Origin: Sphingomonas citri
GTDB taxonomy: Bacteria > Pseudomonadota > Alphaproteobacteria > Sphingomonadales > Sphingomonadaceae
Assembly: GCF_019429485.1 (NCBI RefSeq)
Contig: NZ_JAHXZN010000012.1
Location: 1-64,000, forward strand
DNA: 64,000 bases
Reading direction: 5' to 3'
Position 1 is the first letter of the stretch; every line of letters begins with the position of its first letter. The notes under the pieces were generated by a model that did no database searches, was not told the DNA's origin, and saw only the letters and a program-made list of their open reading frames with translations. The position numbers and the translations under genes are program-made. Below are positions 51,170 to 59,058 of this stretch, one piece after another.

Positions 51170-54160
51170 TCATAACGCAACGCGCAGTCGCTTGGCGCGC
51201 TCGCGAAACGCCTCCTCGCCACCTTCGAGGATGCTGCACACGCTCTCTCGGATGGTCGGGTCTTCCAGCCCACCCGAGAGATAGCCGATTTCTGGAAGCT
51301 GGCCGGGACGATGCGGGCCGCACGTCGCCACGATCACCTGATCGGCATCGGTGTTGACGATGAGGTTGGCGTTGTGCGTCACGATGATGATCTGGCGGCG
51401 TTGCTTGGCCGATCGGAAGCGCTCGACCAGCTCGACAAAAATCGAGCGCGGATCGAGATTTTCTTCCGGCTGATCGATGATGAGGGGGCGGTTGTCGTCG
51501 GTGTCGATCGCCAAATACAGCAGCAGGAGAACGATGCCGCGCGTGCCCGGCGACAGGCGTTCGACGTCGGTGCCGTCATACTGGATGCCATAGGCGATCT
51601 GGATATGGCTGGTGCCGTAGAGCCAAGCGGAGATATCGCCGGCCCATTGCCGCAGCTTCGCCGCTTCCGCCGGATCGTTTCTGTCATAGGGGCAGCACTC
51701 GACGATAGCGGCGTCATAGGTCTCGCGAAATTGCTGGAGAGCGGCCGATGCCTGTTCGGCGCTGCCCGAGGCCCATGCGGGCGCGAGCGATGCCGTAGCA
51801 ATCTCAGCGAGCGAACCCTTCTTAAGCGTCGAGCCATAACGAAGATCAAGCAGCGTCTCGCCCTTCCGCGCCCATGCGCTGATGTCGACCCGCCGGCGAA
51901 CATCGAACGACAGCATCCGCGCCGAACCGCTTTCCGCCTCGATCCGGCTCGCGAGCGGCGCATAGAGGCTGGTCAGTTCCGCTTGTTCCGCGACCAGTGC
52001 ATCGAACACGCGCGTATAGGCATCGCGCCGCTCACCCCGGATCGCGACGAGCCGTGCCGGCGCCTGTTCGGCCGCCTCGATCTGGCGGCGCAGGTTCGCC
52101 GCCTGCGCCTCATCGGCCGCGATCTTGCTGTTCAGCGTCGCCAACGCCTTCGAAGCCTCGCGATCGACCCCGATCAGCGCCTCTAGCCGTCGCGCTTCCG
52201 CCGCCAGGACCGCAATCGACAGCGAGGCGAGCTGCGTGCCTTGTGGGAGGTATGAGGTTGCGGGAGGCGCCGCCCCGATAGGAGTTACAACCGGCGTGCC
52301 TGCGAGCGTCGCTAGCGCCGCCGTGACAGCAGCGCGTTCGCCCGCGATCGCGCCATCGACGTCGCCTGTGAATTGTAGGGCGAAGCGCGGCCATAGCGCG
52401 TCGGGCAGTTGCGCGTCCTGATGGCGCTGGCGCATCTGCCGAAGCATGTCGGGAAACGTCCGCGACCGCGCCAACGCGACCTCGCGCGTAAGCGTATCGA
52501 GCGCATTGCGACGTCGTTCGAGCTGTTCATGCTCCGATCGCCGCTGCTGCAACACCCCGGCGACGACGCTGTAGCTGTCGAGCCTGGCCTGATCGCCACC
52601 GCTCTTGCCGACCAGCTTCGTTCGATCAGACTGCGCTTTCGTTATCGCGCCGGTCAGCGCGGTCAGCCTGCTGCGCAGCGGCCCGACGCTCGCTTCCTTC
52701 TCGCGTTCGGTAACGAACTCCGCCGACAGGTCGCTTAGCTCGCCTTCTGCTTGGCTGCGCGCGGTGCGAGCGCTTTCGGCGCGCAGATCGAGGAGCTGCA
52801 TAAAGTCGGTTGCACCAAGTCGTTCCTCGGTCGGATGCGCGAGGAAGATGACGCGTTGAATCTCCACCAGCAACTCATCGGTCAGCCCCTCGGCCGAACA
52901 CAGGCGGTCTACGAATTGCTGCGAAAGATAGCGCACCTGCGGATCGTCGCTCTCGCTTTCCATCTCCATGAGATTGGCGATGGTCTCACCGCAGCCCGTG
53001 CCGTCATCCCAGCTCAAATCGACGCGCGCGCCGGCCAGATGCTCACGGGCGCGATACACGAATGAAAGTTTGTTGCCCTTGACCATCAAGGCCGCGCCCG
53101 CCGCCGCGATCAGATCGGCCAAGGCCGTCTTGCCCGATCCACGCGCGCCGATGATCCCGATCAGGCCGGGATTGAGCGGGACCTTTGCGTCTAGCATGAA
53201 CGGAGCGCCGCTGACCTCGACGTCCGTCATTACTTGGGACGGCTGCGCCGCCGGCGGTGCGGCTGTCCCCACGAACACGCGCATCTCGGGTTCGAGGCAC
53301 GCCTGTCGCAACGTCTCGAACGTCACCCGGCCTTTGAGCCAGCACCGTCGGTCCTGCGTCGGCGCCGCGACCTTTTCGGGCCGGTGTGCGTCGCTGCCAT
53401 GCAGGCACGGCTTGATGCCGCCATATTCGGACACCAACACGTCTCGCGTCACCGGCCCTTGGCCGAGCCAGAACTGGCGATCCGCCGGCCTTCCCGAAAA
53501 GATGATGTGCGACGCACGCTCGATCTCACGGCGCAGACGTTCGAGCGACGCATCGCCTTGAAGGCCAGCGGTGCCGTCCTTGCTACTGGCCGCGACGGCG
53601 ATCAGAATGTTCGCGCGCGCCCAATCGCTCGCCTTCATCGCCTCCCGGAGATTGGCGAGGTCGACCTTGAACTGGTTGGTGCCCACTTCCAATGCGCGCT
53701 CGTCGCTGGTCGCATCGGCATCATGGGCGCGGCCCAAGCGCATAATGTCCGCAGGCGTGCAGCGATAGCGCTCGCCTTTGGCCTCGAACCGCAAATCCGA
53801 GAGGAAGCCGTGCAGTCGGGCCAGATGATCCTTGTCGTCAGGCGAGACGAGAAGATGGATGTTGACCGGCGACCCCTTGTCGGTGCCGACGCCAAGTCGC
53901 AGCTCGACATTCGGGAAGATCAGATCGACGTCGCGCAGCCGCCCCGCCGCCTTGTGTGCGCGCACCTGTTCGTAAGTGGCCGTGCTGAAATAATCGGTGA
54001 TGCCGAGTGCGCGAACCCGCGGTTCGGAAGTCTCGATGCGGCTTAGGAATTGCTCCCACCCGTCAGCGGCAGGGTAATGATCCGACAGGATCGTGCCGGG
54101 TGTGTGGATATGAGGATCCCACCGATTCCACACCGACCCTTTGGTAAGCTGCCTCGTCAT
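51170..54160 (-). CDS. TrlF-type PHP phosphoesterase/SMC-like ATPase (defence candidate)
   Basis: A 996-residue protein. The N-terminus is a PHP domain (WDPHIHTPGT with His17 and His19, ALGITDYFSTATY, LHGSDAHRPEKV). About residues 335-346 hold Walker A IIGARGSGKTALAD and about 890-900 the Walker B PLIIDQPEENLDPRSIF with the ABC/SMC signature between. The middle is long coiled coil. The TrlF family shares this PHP-plus-ATPase design and is linked with anti-phage defence. It stands alone in the accessory region. Confidence 0.82.
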   Translation of the reverse strand: MTRQLTKGSVWNRWDPHIHTPGTILSDHYPAADGWEQFLSRIETSEPRVRALGITDYFSTATYEQVRAHKAAGRLRDVDLIFPNVELRLGVGTDKGSPVNIHLLVSPDDKDHLARLHGFLSDLRFEAKGERYRCTPADIMRLGRAHDADATSDERALEVGTNQFKVDLANLREAMKASDWARANILIAVAASSKDGTAGLQGDASLERLRREIERASHIIFSGRPADRQFWLGQGPVTRDVLVSEYGGIKPCLHGSDAHRPEKVAAPTQDRRCWLKGRVTFETLRQACLEPEMRVFVGTAAPPAAQPSQVMTDVEVSGAPFMLDAKVPLNPGLIGIIGARGSGKTALADLIAAAGAALMVKGNKLSFVYRAREHLAGARVDLSWDDGTGCGETIANLMEMESESDDPQVRYLSQQFVDRLCSAEGLTDELLVEIQRVIFLAHPTEERLGATDFMQLLDLRAESARTARSQAEGELSDLSAEFVTEREKEASVGPLRSRLTALTGAITKAQSDRTKLVGKSGGDQARLDSYSVVAGVLQQRRSEHEQLERRRNALDTLTREVALARSRTFPDMLRQMRQRHQDAQLPDALWPRFALQFTGDVDGAIAGERAAVTAALATLAGTPVVTPIGAAPPATSYLPQGTQLASLSIAVLAAEARRLEALIGVDREASKALATLNSKIAADEAQAANLRRQIEAAEQAPARLVAIRGERRDAYTRVFDALVAEQAELTSLYAPLASRIEAESGSARMLSFDVRRRVDISAWARKGETLLDLRYGSTLKKGSLAEIATASLAPAWASGSAEQASAALQQFRETYDAAIVECCPYDRNDPAEAAKLRQWAGDISAWLYGTSHIQIAYGIQYDGTDVERLSPGTRGIVLLLLYLAIDTDDNRPLIIDQPEENLDPRSIFVELVERFRSAKQRRQIIIVTHNANLIVNTDADQVIVATCGPHRPGQLPEIGYLSGGLEDPTIRESVCSILEGGEEAFRERAKRLRVAL

Positions 54161-54276
54161 GCTATCCGCCCCGCCCCACGCTCTACGCGGCGCCGACGAA
54201 CGGGAACGTAGATGCAGTCGCCCGCCAGAAAGGCGAGCCTTCAGCGTAATTTGTCAGCGATGACCAGATAAGCCAA

Positions 54277-54299
54277 GGGCCGCCCTTGTGAGGCGGCCC
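54277..54299. terminator. GC hairpin in the intergenic region after pemK
   Basis: GGGCCGCC (54277-54284), 7-base loop, GGCGGCCC (54292-54299). Two further small dyads (TTCCC-TTGC-GGGAA and CTCCCC-GA-GGGGGAG) follow before 54360. The 259-base gap holds no gene. Confidence 0.6.
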
Positions 54300-54419
54300 C
54301 GACCGTTTAGTTCCCTTGCGGGAAACGGACACTCCCCGAGGGGGAGGCCGCAGATGCCTCCCGATATAGAACCCGCGACTGAAGATTCAACTAATATCTA
54401 ATCGCCCCAGGGAGGCCTG

Positions 54420-54833
54420 TCAGGCCTCCGGCGCCGGTATCGAGGGCACGGGCAGCCAGGCGAGTGCTACACGAAGGATGCCGTCAAACTCGGCTTCCGT
54501 CATCCGTGCTATGCCGCCCTTGTCCGGCACGAGTCGGCTCACCGCAACCGTGGTCATCTTGTCGCAGATCGCGAACGCCGCGCGTCCGTCAATGGTGGTC
54601 TGGAGCGGGACTGCCCACTGATTACCTGGCTGCGCCTGCGTCGAACACGGGATCACCGTCACCGCTCCATGCAGCGTGTTCCGATACGAGATCACGATCA
54701 CCGGCCGCCGCTTCCAGAACTCCGGTAGCTGCGCGTCCTGAGGGAAATCGCACCAGAAGAGCTGACGGATCTTCGGTGCACCCTTCAGGCGCGGCGCCAC
54801 CCTAGGTGGCGCTTCCTGGATGTGTGCATTCAC
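54420..54833 (-). CDS. PemK/MazF-family toxin
   Basis: A 137-residue protein with the PemK/MazF core: FWCDFPQDAQLPEFWKRRPVIVISYRN is its start, then AVTVIPCSTQAQPGNQWAVPLQ and AICDKMTTVAVSRLVPDKGGI. These are mRNA interferases. The N-terminus is extended compared with MazF. No MazE/PemI antitoxin adjoins; the upstream partner is a wHTH protein whose stop overlaps the start by 4 bases. Confidence 0.82.
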   Translation of the reverse strand: MNAHIQEAPPRVAPRLKGAPKIRQLFWCDFPQDAQLPEFWKRRPVIVISYRNTLHGAVTVIPCSTQAQPGNQWAVPLQTTIDGRAAFAICDKMTTVAVSRLVPDKGGIARMTEAEFDGILRVALAWLPVPSIPAPEA

Positions 54834-55315
54834 GCGTCATCATCCTTGACCAGGCGCAGCTTGGGAGCCCCTTTACGGTTCTGGCGGATCTTCTTGATCT
54901 CGGACTTTTCCTTGATCTCCGCGAGCTTCTCATCCGCAAAGGGTTTGGCCGCCTCGATCAATCCGTCGAGATGGTAGATGTTCGTCCGGCTTCCCTGGTC
55001 GGTCCGGCGCTCTTCGCGCCGGATGTATCCGGCAGCCTCCAGACTGGCGATGTGCTTCTGGATCGTGCGCGGGTGGACATTCATGGCCTGCGCCATGGTG
55101 CTCTTGGACGGGTAAGGCTTTCCTTCCGCCGTCCACCATTTGCTCGCCAGATACAGCACGATGTTGAGGTCGAGCGGTTCGAGGCCAAGCTGACGCTGGT
55201 TCTCGATGATGACGCTCGGCAGCGCCGTCCAACCCGCATCCATGAGCGGCTTGGTCCACTTCTTCTCGTTCGTTCGCAGGTCGGAGCTGCTGTCAGTTTG
55301 CTTCTTGGCCGCCAT
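54830..55315 (-). CDS. Winged-helix protein paired with PemK
   Basis: A 161-residue protein with a winged helix (DLNIVLYLASKWWTAEGKPYP, STMAQAMNVHPRTIQKHIASL, GYIRREERRTDQGSRTN) and a Lys/Glu-rich C-terminal helix. The domain is of the replication-initiator/transcription factor kind. As first gene of a two-gene operon it probably represses the pair and could act as antitoxin; this is inference. Confidence 0.75.
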   Translation of the reverse strand: MAAKKQTDSSSDLRTNEKKWTKPLMDAGWTALPSVIIENQRQLGLEPLDLNIVLYLASKWWTAEGKPYPSKSTMAQAMNVHPRTIQKHIASLEAAGYIRREERRTDQGSRTNIYHLDGLIEAAKPFADEKLAEIKEKSEIKKIRQNRKGAPKLRLVKDDDA

Positions 55316-55570
55316 GAGGCTATTCCTTTCTCACGACGGATATGCCCCTCGCGCGTAGGGGGTTCAAGTTTAGGGGGGAGCCCCCAGCGCCGCCCCCGTA
55401 GGGCGCTAGGGGCACCCCGGGGAGCGCCTTCCAAGGCTCCGGCCGGGAGCCGCAGCGGCCCTGCAAAGTATAGCCAGTGCCCATGTAGACATCGCTCAGG
55501 GCATACTCATGGCGTATCAACCGAGTAACCGCAGGGGGGAGCCGCAAAGACCTCCCCCTTGGCCTCGTTT

Positions 55571-55886
55571 TCAAGCGAAGGCTTCATCGGCGAGGTTGCC
55601 GTCTCGACTCTCCACGATCAGCGCCACCGTGTCTTCCCGGTCGCGCGGATTGAACACGCGGCCGACCACTGCCCAGATGGACCGGTTCTGAGGATCATTC
55701 CGATCTTGGCCCGCGATCACGCCGGGATCGAGGATCGTGTCGCCGATCGCGGGCACCTGGCCGGCAAACTGCTCCACCCCATACTCGACGCCCCCCGTCA
55801 AAGACCTTGCCGGTTGGGTCGCGGTGCAGGATCCGAATGCTGGTCACGCGCTGTCGCTCCGTCACGGCGTTGTGCCGATCATCCAT
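55571..55886 (-). pseudogene. Small gene split by a one-base G-run frameshift
   Basis: The first part (MDDRHNAVTERQRVTSIRIL, TGKVFDGG) and second part (VEYGVEQFAGQVPAIGDTIL, WAVVGRVFNPRDREDTVALI) lie in neighbouring frames. They join smoothly if one G is removed from the six-G run near 55790. Together they make about 105 residues. The function is unknown. It may be a decayed gene, a sequencing error or, less likely, programmed slippage. Flanks 55316-55570 and 55887-55956 are GC-rich hairpins without genes. Confidence 0.6.
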
Positions 55887-55956
55887 CAACAGATCGCCCA
55901 AAGCACGTCCGCTGCCAAGGCCATGTCACGGGTCCGAGGACGGGCCGTTGGCCCGG

Positions 55957-56231
55957 CACAGGCTCGCTGGCACCGCGGCCCTCCCCTGGAGGCCCGCCGG
56001 TGCGGGGAACACCAAGGGCGGCTGCCCTTTCGTTCCCGAACGACAATCAGGCCCCCCGTGTAATCCGCCAAGCGCGGCACCCGACGCCCTCTGGGGCGTC
56101 GGCCGCGCTAGGCGGCTCGCCCGCGCCAGGGACCAGATTCTCGCCCTCCCTCCCCATCCCGTTCCTCGCCGGAAAGGCAGAGCCGGTTGCTGTTGCGACC
56201 GGCTTTCAGCCTCGAAGGAAAGGAAGAGACC
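55957..56231 (+). ncRNA. Duplicated hairpin-rich leader, copy A (upstream of ardC)
   Basis: About 275 bases ending at the ardC start codon. Main stems: 56014-56019/56024-56029 (AAGGGC/GCCCTT), a two-tier stem 56071-56077/56103-56109 outside 56081-56089/56094-56102, and 56181-56190/56195-56204 just before the ribosome site. A close copy lies at 58552-58825. The stems keep pairing although some bases differ, as expected for a structured RNA or single-strand DNA element. Confidence 0.7.
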
Positions 56232-57146
56232 ATGGCACGGATCACCGACAACCGGGCTGACATCTACCAAGAGATCACCGACCAGATGATCGCCATGATC
56301 GAGGCGGGCACCCGGCCTTGGTCGAAATCGTGGAACGGCAGCACCACCCCCAACATTCCGCTGCGCTCGACCGGCGTTCCCTATCGCGGCATCAACGTCC
56401 TGACCCTTTGGGTGGCGGCCATGACGAAGGGCTATGCCTCGCCGCATTGGCTGACCTTCAAGCAGGCGCTCGCGCTCGGCGGGTGCGTCCGCAAGGGCGA
56501 GAAGGGCTCAACCGTCGTTTATGCCAACACGATCGAGGTGGACGCCGACAGGGGCGGAGAAGCCAGCGACGATGGCAAGCGGCAGGTAGCATTCCTCAAG
56601 CGCTACACCGTCTTCAATGCCGAGCAGATCGACGGCATCGAGGCGAAGTATCCGGCCCCCGCGCCGATCCTCACCGCAACCAATCCCCACGAACGCGACG
56701 CGGAGTTGGACACCCTCTTTGCCCGCGTTCCCGTCACCGTCCGGCACCACGGATCGCAGCCTTATTATCAGCCGAGCGGCGATCACGTCGTCATGCCCGA
56801 GTTCGCCGACTTCCACACCGGGGACGACTATTATTCGACGCTTGCCCATGAGCTTTGCCACGCAACCGGCCACGTGGACCGGCTCGCCCGCCCCACCCTC
56901 CTTTCCACGAAGCGGGAGGATTACGCCCGCGAGGAACTGGTGGCCGAGCTGGGTGCGGCATTCGTCAGCGGCGCGATCGGCATCAAGCTCCACGACCGGG
57001 AGGATCACGCGGCCTATCTGGCGAGCTGGCTGCAGGCGCTCCGCAACGACAAAAGGTGCATCTTCACCGCCGCGACGCAAGCACAGGCCGCCGCGGACTG
57101 GCTGCTCAGCCGGATGAGCAACGCGGCGATGTCGGTCGCGGCGTGA
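56232..57146 (+). CDS. ardC: ArdC-like anti-restriction protein/zincin metallopeptidase
   Basis: A 304-residue protein. The N-terminal ssDNA-binding domain (RADIYQEITDQMIAMIEAG, WSKSWNGSTTPNIPLRSTG, YRGINVLTLWVAA) is followed by a zincin domain with HELCH (His206, Glu207, His210). ArdC proteins protect incoming plasmid DNA from restriction. ATG 56232 has AGGAAG upstream. It follows structured leader A. Confidence 0.9.
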   Translation: MARITDNRADIYQEITDQMIAMIEAGTRPWSKSWNGSTTPNIPLRSTGVPYRGINVLTLWVAAMTKGYASPHWLTFKQALALGGCVRKGEKGSTVVYANTIEVDADRGGEASDDGKRQVAFLKRYTVFNAEQIDGIEAKYPAPAPILTATNPHERDAELDTLFARVPVTVRHHGSQPYYQPSGDHVVMPEFADFHTGDDYYSTLAHELCHATGHVDRLARPTLLSTKREDYAREELVAELGAAFVSGAIGIKLHDREDHAAYLASWLQALRNDKRCIFTAATQAQAAADWLLSRMSNAAMSVAA

Positions 57147-57346
57147 TGGATACGCGGCCCCGATCTTTCGTGAAACGGGCCGCGTTCCTGTTCCCCCGGA
57201 CCGTCCCGGGCGTGCGCGAAATCGACACTTGTAAATCAATCATCGAACCGCGCCGACCAGATGCTTTTGGTCGGTAGAGCGACGCCCAATTCGCGGGTCT
57301 CGCGCGGTTCTGTGCGCCCAATCACGGGCATAGAAGGACGAAGCAT

Positions 57347-57541
57347 ATGTCGATCAAAGGTACACTCGATCCGATCCACATTGGTGGCGGGACCCGCTCG
57401 TTGATGCGGGACAGCGGGCGGCATGTCGACAAGGGCTGGTGGGGCGTCGACGACAACAACACCCCGCATATCGGCCCCTATGGCAGCCGCGAAGCCTGCC
57501 AAGCCGCGTGCGATGCCATCAACGATGGTGACGCCGACTAA
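57347..57541 (+). CDS. Small hypothetical protein
   Basis: A 64-residue acidic protein (DPIHIGGGTRSLMRDSGR, WWGVDDNNTPHIGPYGSREA, ACDAINDGDAD). The ATG at 57347 follows GAAGGACGAAGC as ribosome site, and a strong terminator follows. Codon use resembles its neighbours. Family unknown. The 200 bases between ardC and this gene show nothing further. Confidence 0.55.
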   Translation: MSIKGTLDPIHIGGGTRSLMRDSGRHVDKGWWGVDDNNTPHIGPYGSREACQAACDAINDGDAD

Positions 57542-57550
57542 GGAACGGTC

Positions 57551-57623
57551 TGGAGCGACCCCGAGGGTCGCTCCAGGCTCCTATGCGCGCGCGCCGGCTT
57601 CGCTTCGCGGCACCGGCGCGCGC
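57551..57623 (+). terminator. Two consecutive strong hairpins
   Basis: First, an 11-bp stem (57551-57561 with 57565-57575) around a CGA loop. Second, GCGCGCGCCGG (57587-57597) with CCGGCGCGCGC (57613-57623), followed by CTTTTCTT. The second with its T run is a clear terminator for the small gene. Confidence 0.8.
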
Positions 57624-57667
57624 CTTTTCTTGTCGTCTCGCGACGCGCAGCACAGGGTGAGCGAGCC

Positions 57668-58306
57668 TTACCGGCCCTTCCTGATCCGAGCGAAGGCGGT
57701 CAGCCCGGCAGCCTTGTACGCCTCGAACATATCGGCTCGCTCGCCCAGCGGCGTTACTGAGACATGGGTGATCTCGCCAAGCATGTCGCAAATCCGAATG
57801 GCGGCCCGAACCGTGGTGGAAAGCCACATGCAGAACCGCTCCATATCGGGCGGGTACACGAGATCCGTTTCGGATGAGAACATGCCGTGCTGGCCATCCT
57901 GCGCGACATAGGTGTTGATCGCTGTTTCGAGCACAAACACGTTGAGCATCACGGTGCCGTTCAGCTCGCGAATATCGGGGAGCATCCGCAGCTCGGGCCG
58001 CCACTCATAGGCTTTGGCGATCAGCGTCTCGTTGAGATGACCCCCAAAGACATTGCGGAGGTATTTCGCAAACTGAAGGTCGGCGTCGATCGCTTTCATC
58101 TGGTCGGCGAGTTCTGGTGCGTCCCGGTATAAGAAGCGCATGGGTCCTTCCAAATCGGCAAGGTTCCCGAGCGCCATCAGGGCCGTTTTGATGAACGGAA
58201 CCCACGTGCCCGCAGAACCGAGCTGACCTGACAGTTCACCATCTGCCGAACTCAAATCGCCGTGGATGATCCGCGACGTGAAATAGATCCTCTCGATCGG
58301 CGTCAT
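57668..58306 (-). CDS. HEPN-like protein (putative RNase)
   Basis: A 212-residue, mainly helical protein starting at ATG 58306. The segment FAKYLRNVFGGHLNE contains Arg84-Asn85-x4-His90, the RNx4H signature of HEPN nucleases, followed by TVMLNVFVLETAINTYV. It resembles AbiU2-like proteins in character. Family membership is inferred from one motif. The gene stands alone on the minus strand. Confidence 0.55.
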   Translation of the reverse strand: MTPIERIYFTSRIIHGDLSSADGELSGQLGSAGTWVPFIKTALMALGNLADLEGPMRFLYRDAPELADQMKAIDADLQFAKYLRNVFGGHLNETLIAKAYEWRPELRMLPDIRELNGTVMLNVFVLETAINTYVAQDGQHGMFSSETDLVYPPDMERFCMWLSTTVRAAIRICDMLGEITHVSVTPLGERADMFEAYKAAGLTAFARIRKGR

Positions 58307-58506
58307 TCGTTCTCGCCTGGTCAGTCCCCACCCCCGCAAGGGCAGCGCGCTGTTTTGCTGAGCAACCTGCCCAGTGCAAAGCGCTTTTCGGGGCAACGAT
58401 CCCGGTCGGGCGCGACCCTGCCGGGCACGGCTCTATCGGCGCGTTGCGCCGACCGAGCCACCGTGCCGGCGTCTCGGCCCTGAGCGGGTGACGATCCTCG
58501 CGTAAG

Positions 58507-58524
58507 GTGTACCACGTGGCACAC
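58507..58524. repeat. CACGTG palindrome copy 6 (one mismatch)
   Basis: GTGTACCACGTGGCACAC differs from the consensus at one arm base. It lies just upstream of leader copy B. Confidence 0.75.
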
Positions 58525-58551
58525 CTATGGCCGCGCCCAGCGGCGCGGACG

Positions 58552-58825
58552 TCGCTGGCAGGGCACCGCGGCCCTCCCCCGGAGGCCCGCTGGCGCGGGG
58601 AACACCAAGGGCTGCTGCCCTTTCGTTCCCGAAGCAAAATCGACAGCCCCGTGTGGTCCGCCGAGCGCGGCACCCGGCGCCCTTGTGGGGCGCCGGCCGC
58701 GCTAGGGCGGCCTGCCCGCGCCAGGCCATCGATTTCGCTCCTCCCTCCCCATCCCGCTCCTCGCCGGAGAGGCAGACCCGGTTGCAGCGGCAACCGGCTG
58801 CGCCTCGAAAGAAGGAGAAAGGACA
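58552..58825 (+). ncRNA. Duplicated hairpin-rich leader, copy B
   Basis: A near copy of the ardC leader, ending at the ATG of the next small gene. Stems: 58607-58612/58617-58622, 58664-58670/58697-58703 outside 58674-58682/58688-58696, and 58778-58785/58790-58797. In the central stem A-T of copy A is G-C here, and the U-G pair in the last stem of copy A is U-A here. The compensating changes support real structure. Confidence 0.7.
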
Positions 58826-59017
58826 ATGGCTTACACCCGATACACCGGCGATCCCTATTGGAAGCGCGCGAAGTCCCCCGGCACCAGCGCCGACGGCACC
58901 CCGTACCGCAAGGGCGAGCGCGTGTTCTTCTATCCGCGCACCGGCGTCACCTACGCAGGCGGCAGCGCGAAGCGCGCCTCGGCCGAGTTCGACGAACTCG
59001 CGAGCCTCGAAGGCTGA
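58826..59017 (+). CDS. Small hypothetical protein downstream of leader B
   Basis: A 63-residue protein (MAYTRYTGDPYWKRAKSPGT, GTPYRKGERVFFYPRTG, FDELASLEG). It resembles plasmid-encoded small proteins of unknown function. GAAGGAG precedes the ATG. It precedes the ParB-like gene by 41 bases and likely shares its transcript. Confidence 0.65.
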   Translation: MAYTRYTGDPYWKRAKSPGTSADGTPYRKGERVFFYPRTGVTYAGGSAKRASAEFDELASLEG

Positions 59018-59058
59018 CCCCCTCCCAGTCAAATCCATCCAGATCACGGAGCATCATC

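Noticed and set aside
24697..58524. The CACGTG palindromes as simple terminators
   Set aside because: They lack T tracts, two lie inside reading frames, and their conservation is in sequence rather than only in pairing.
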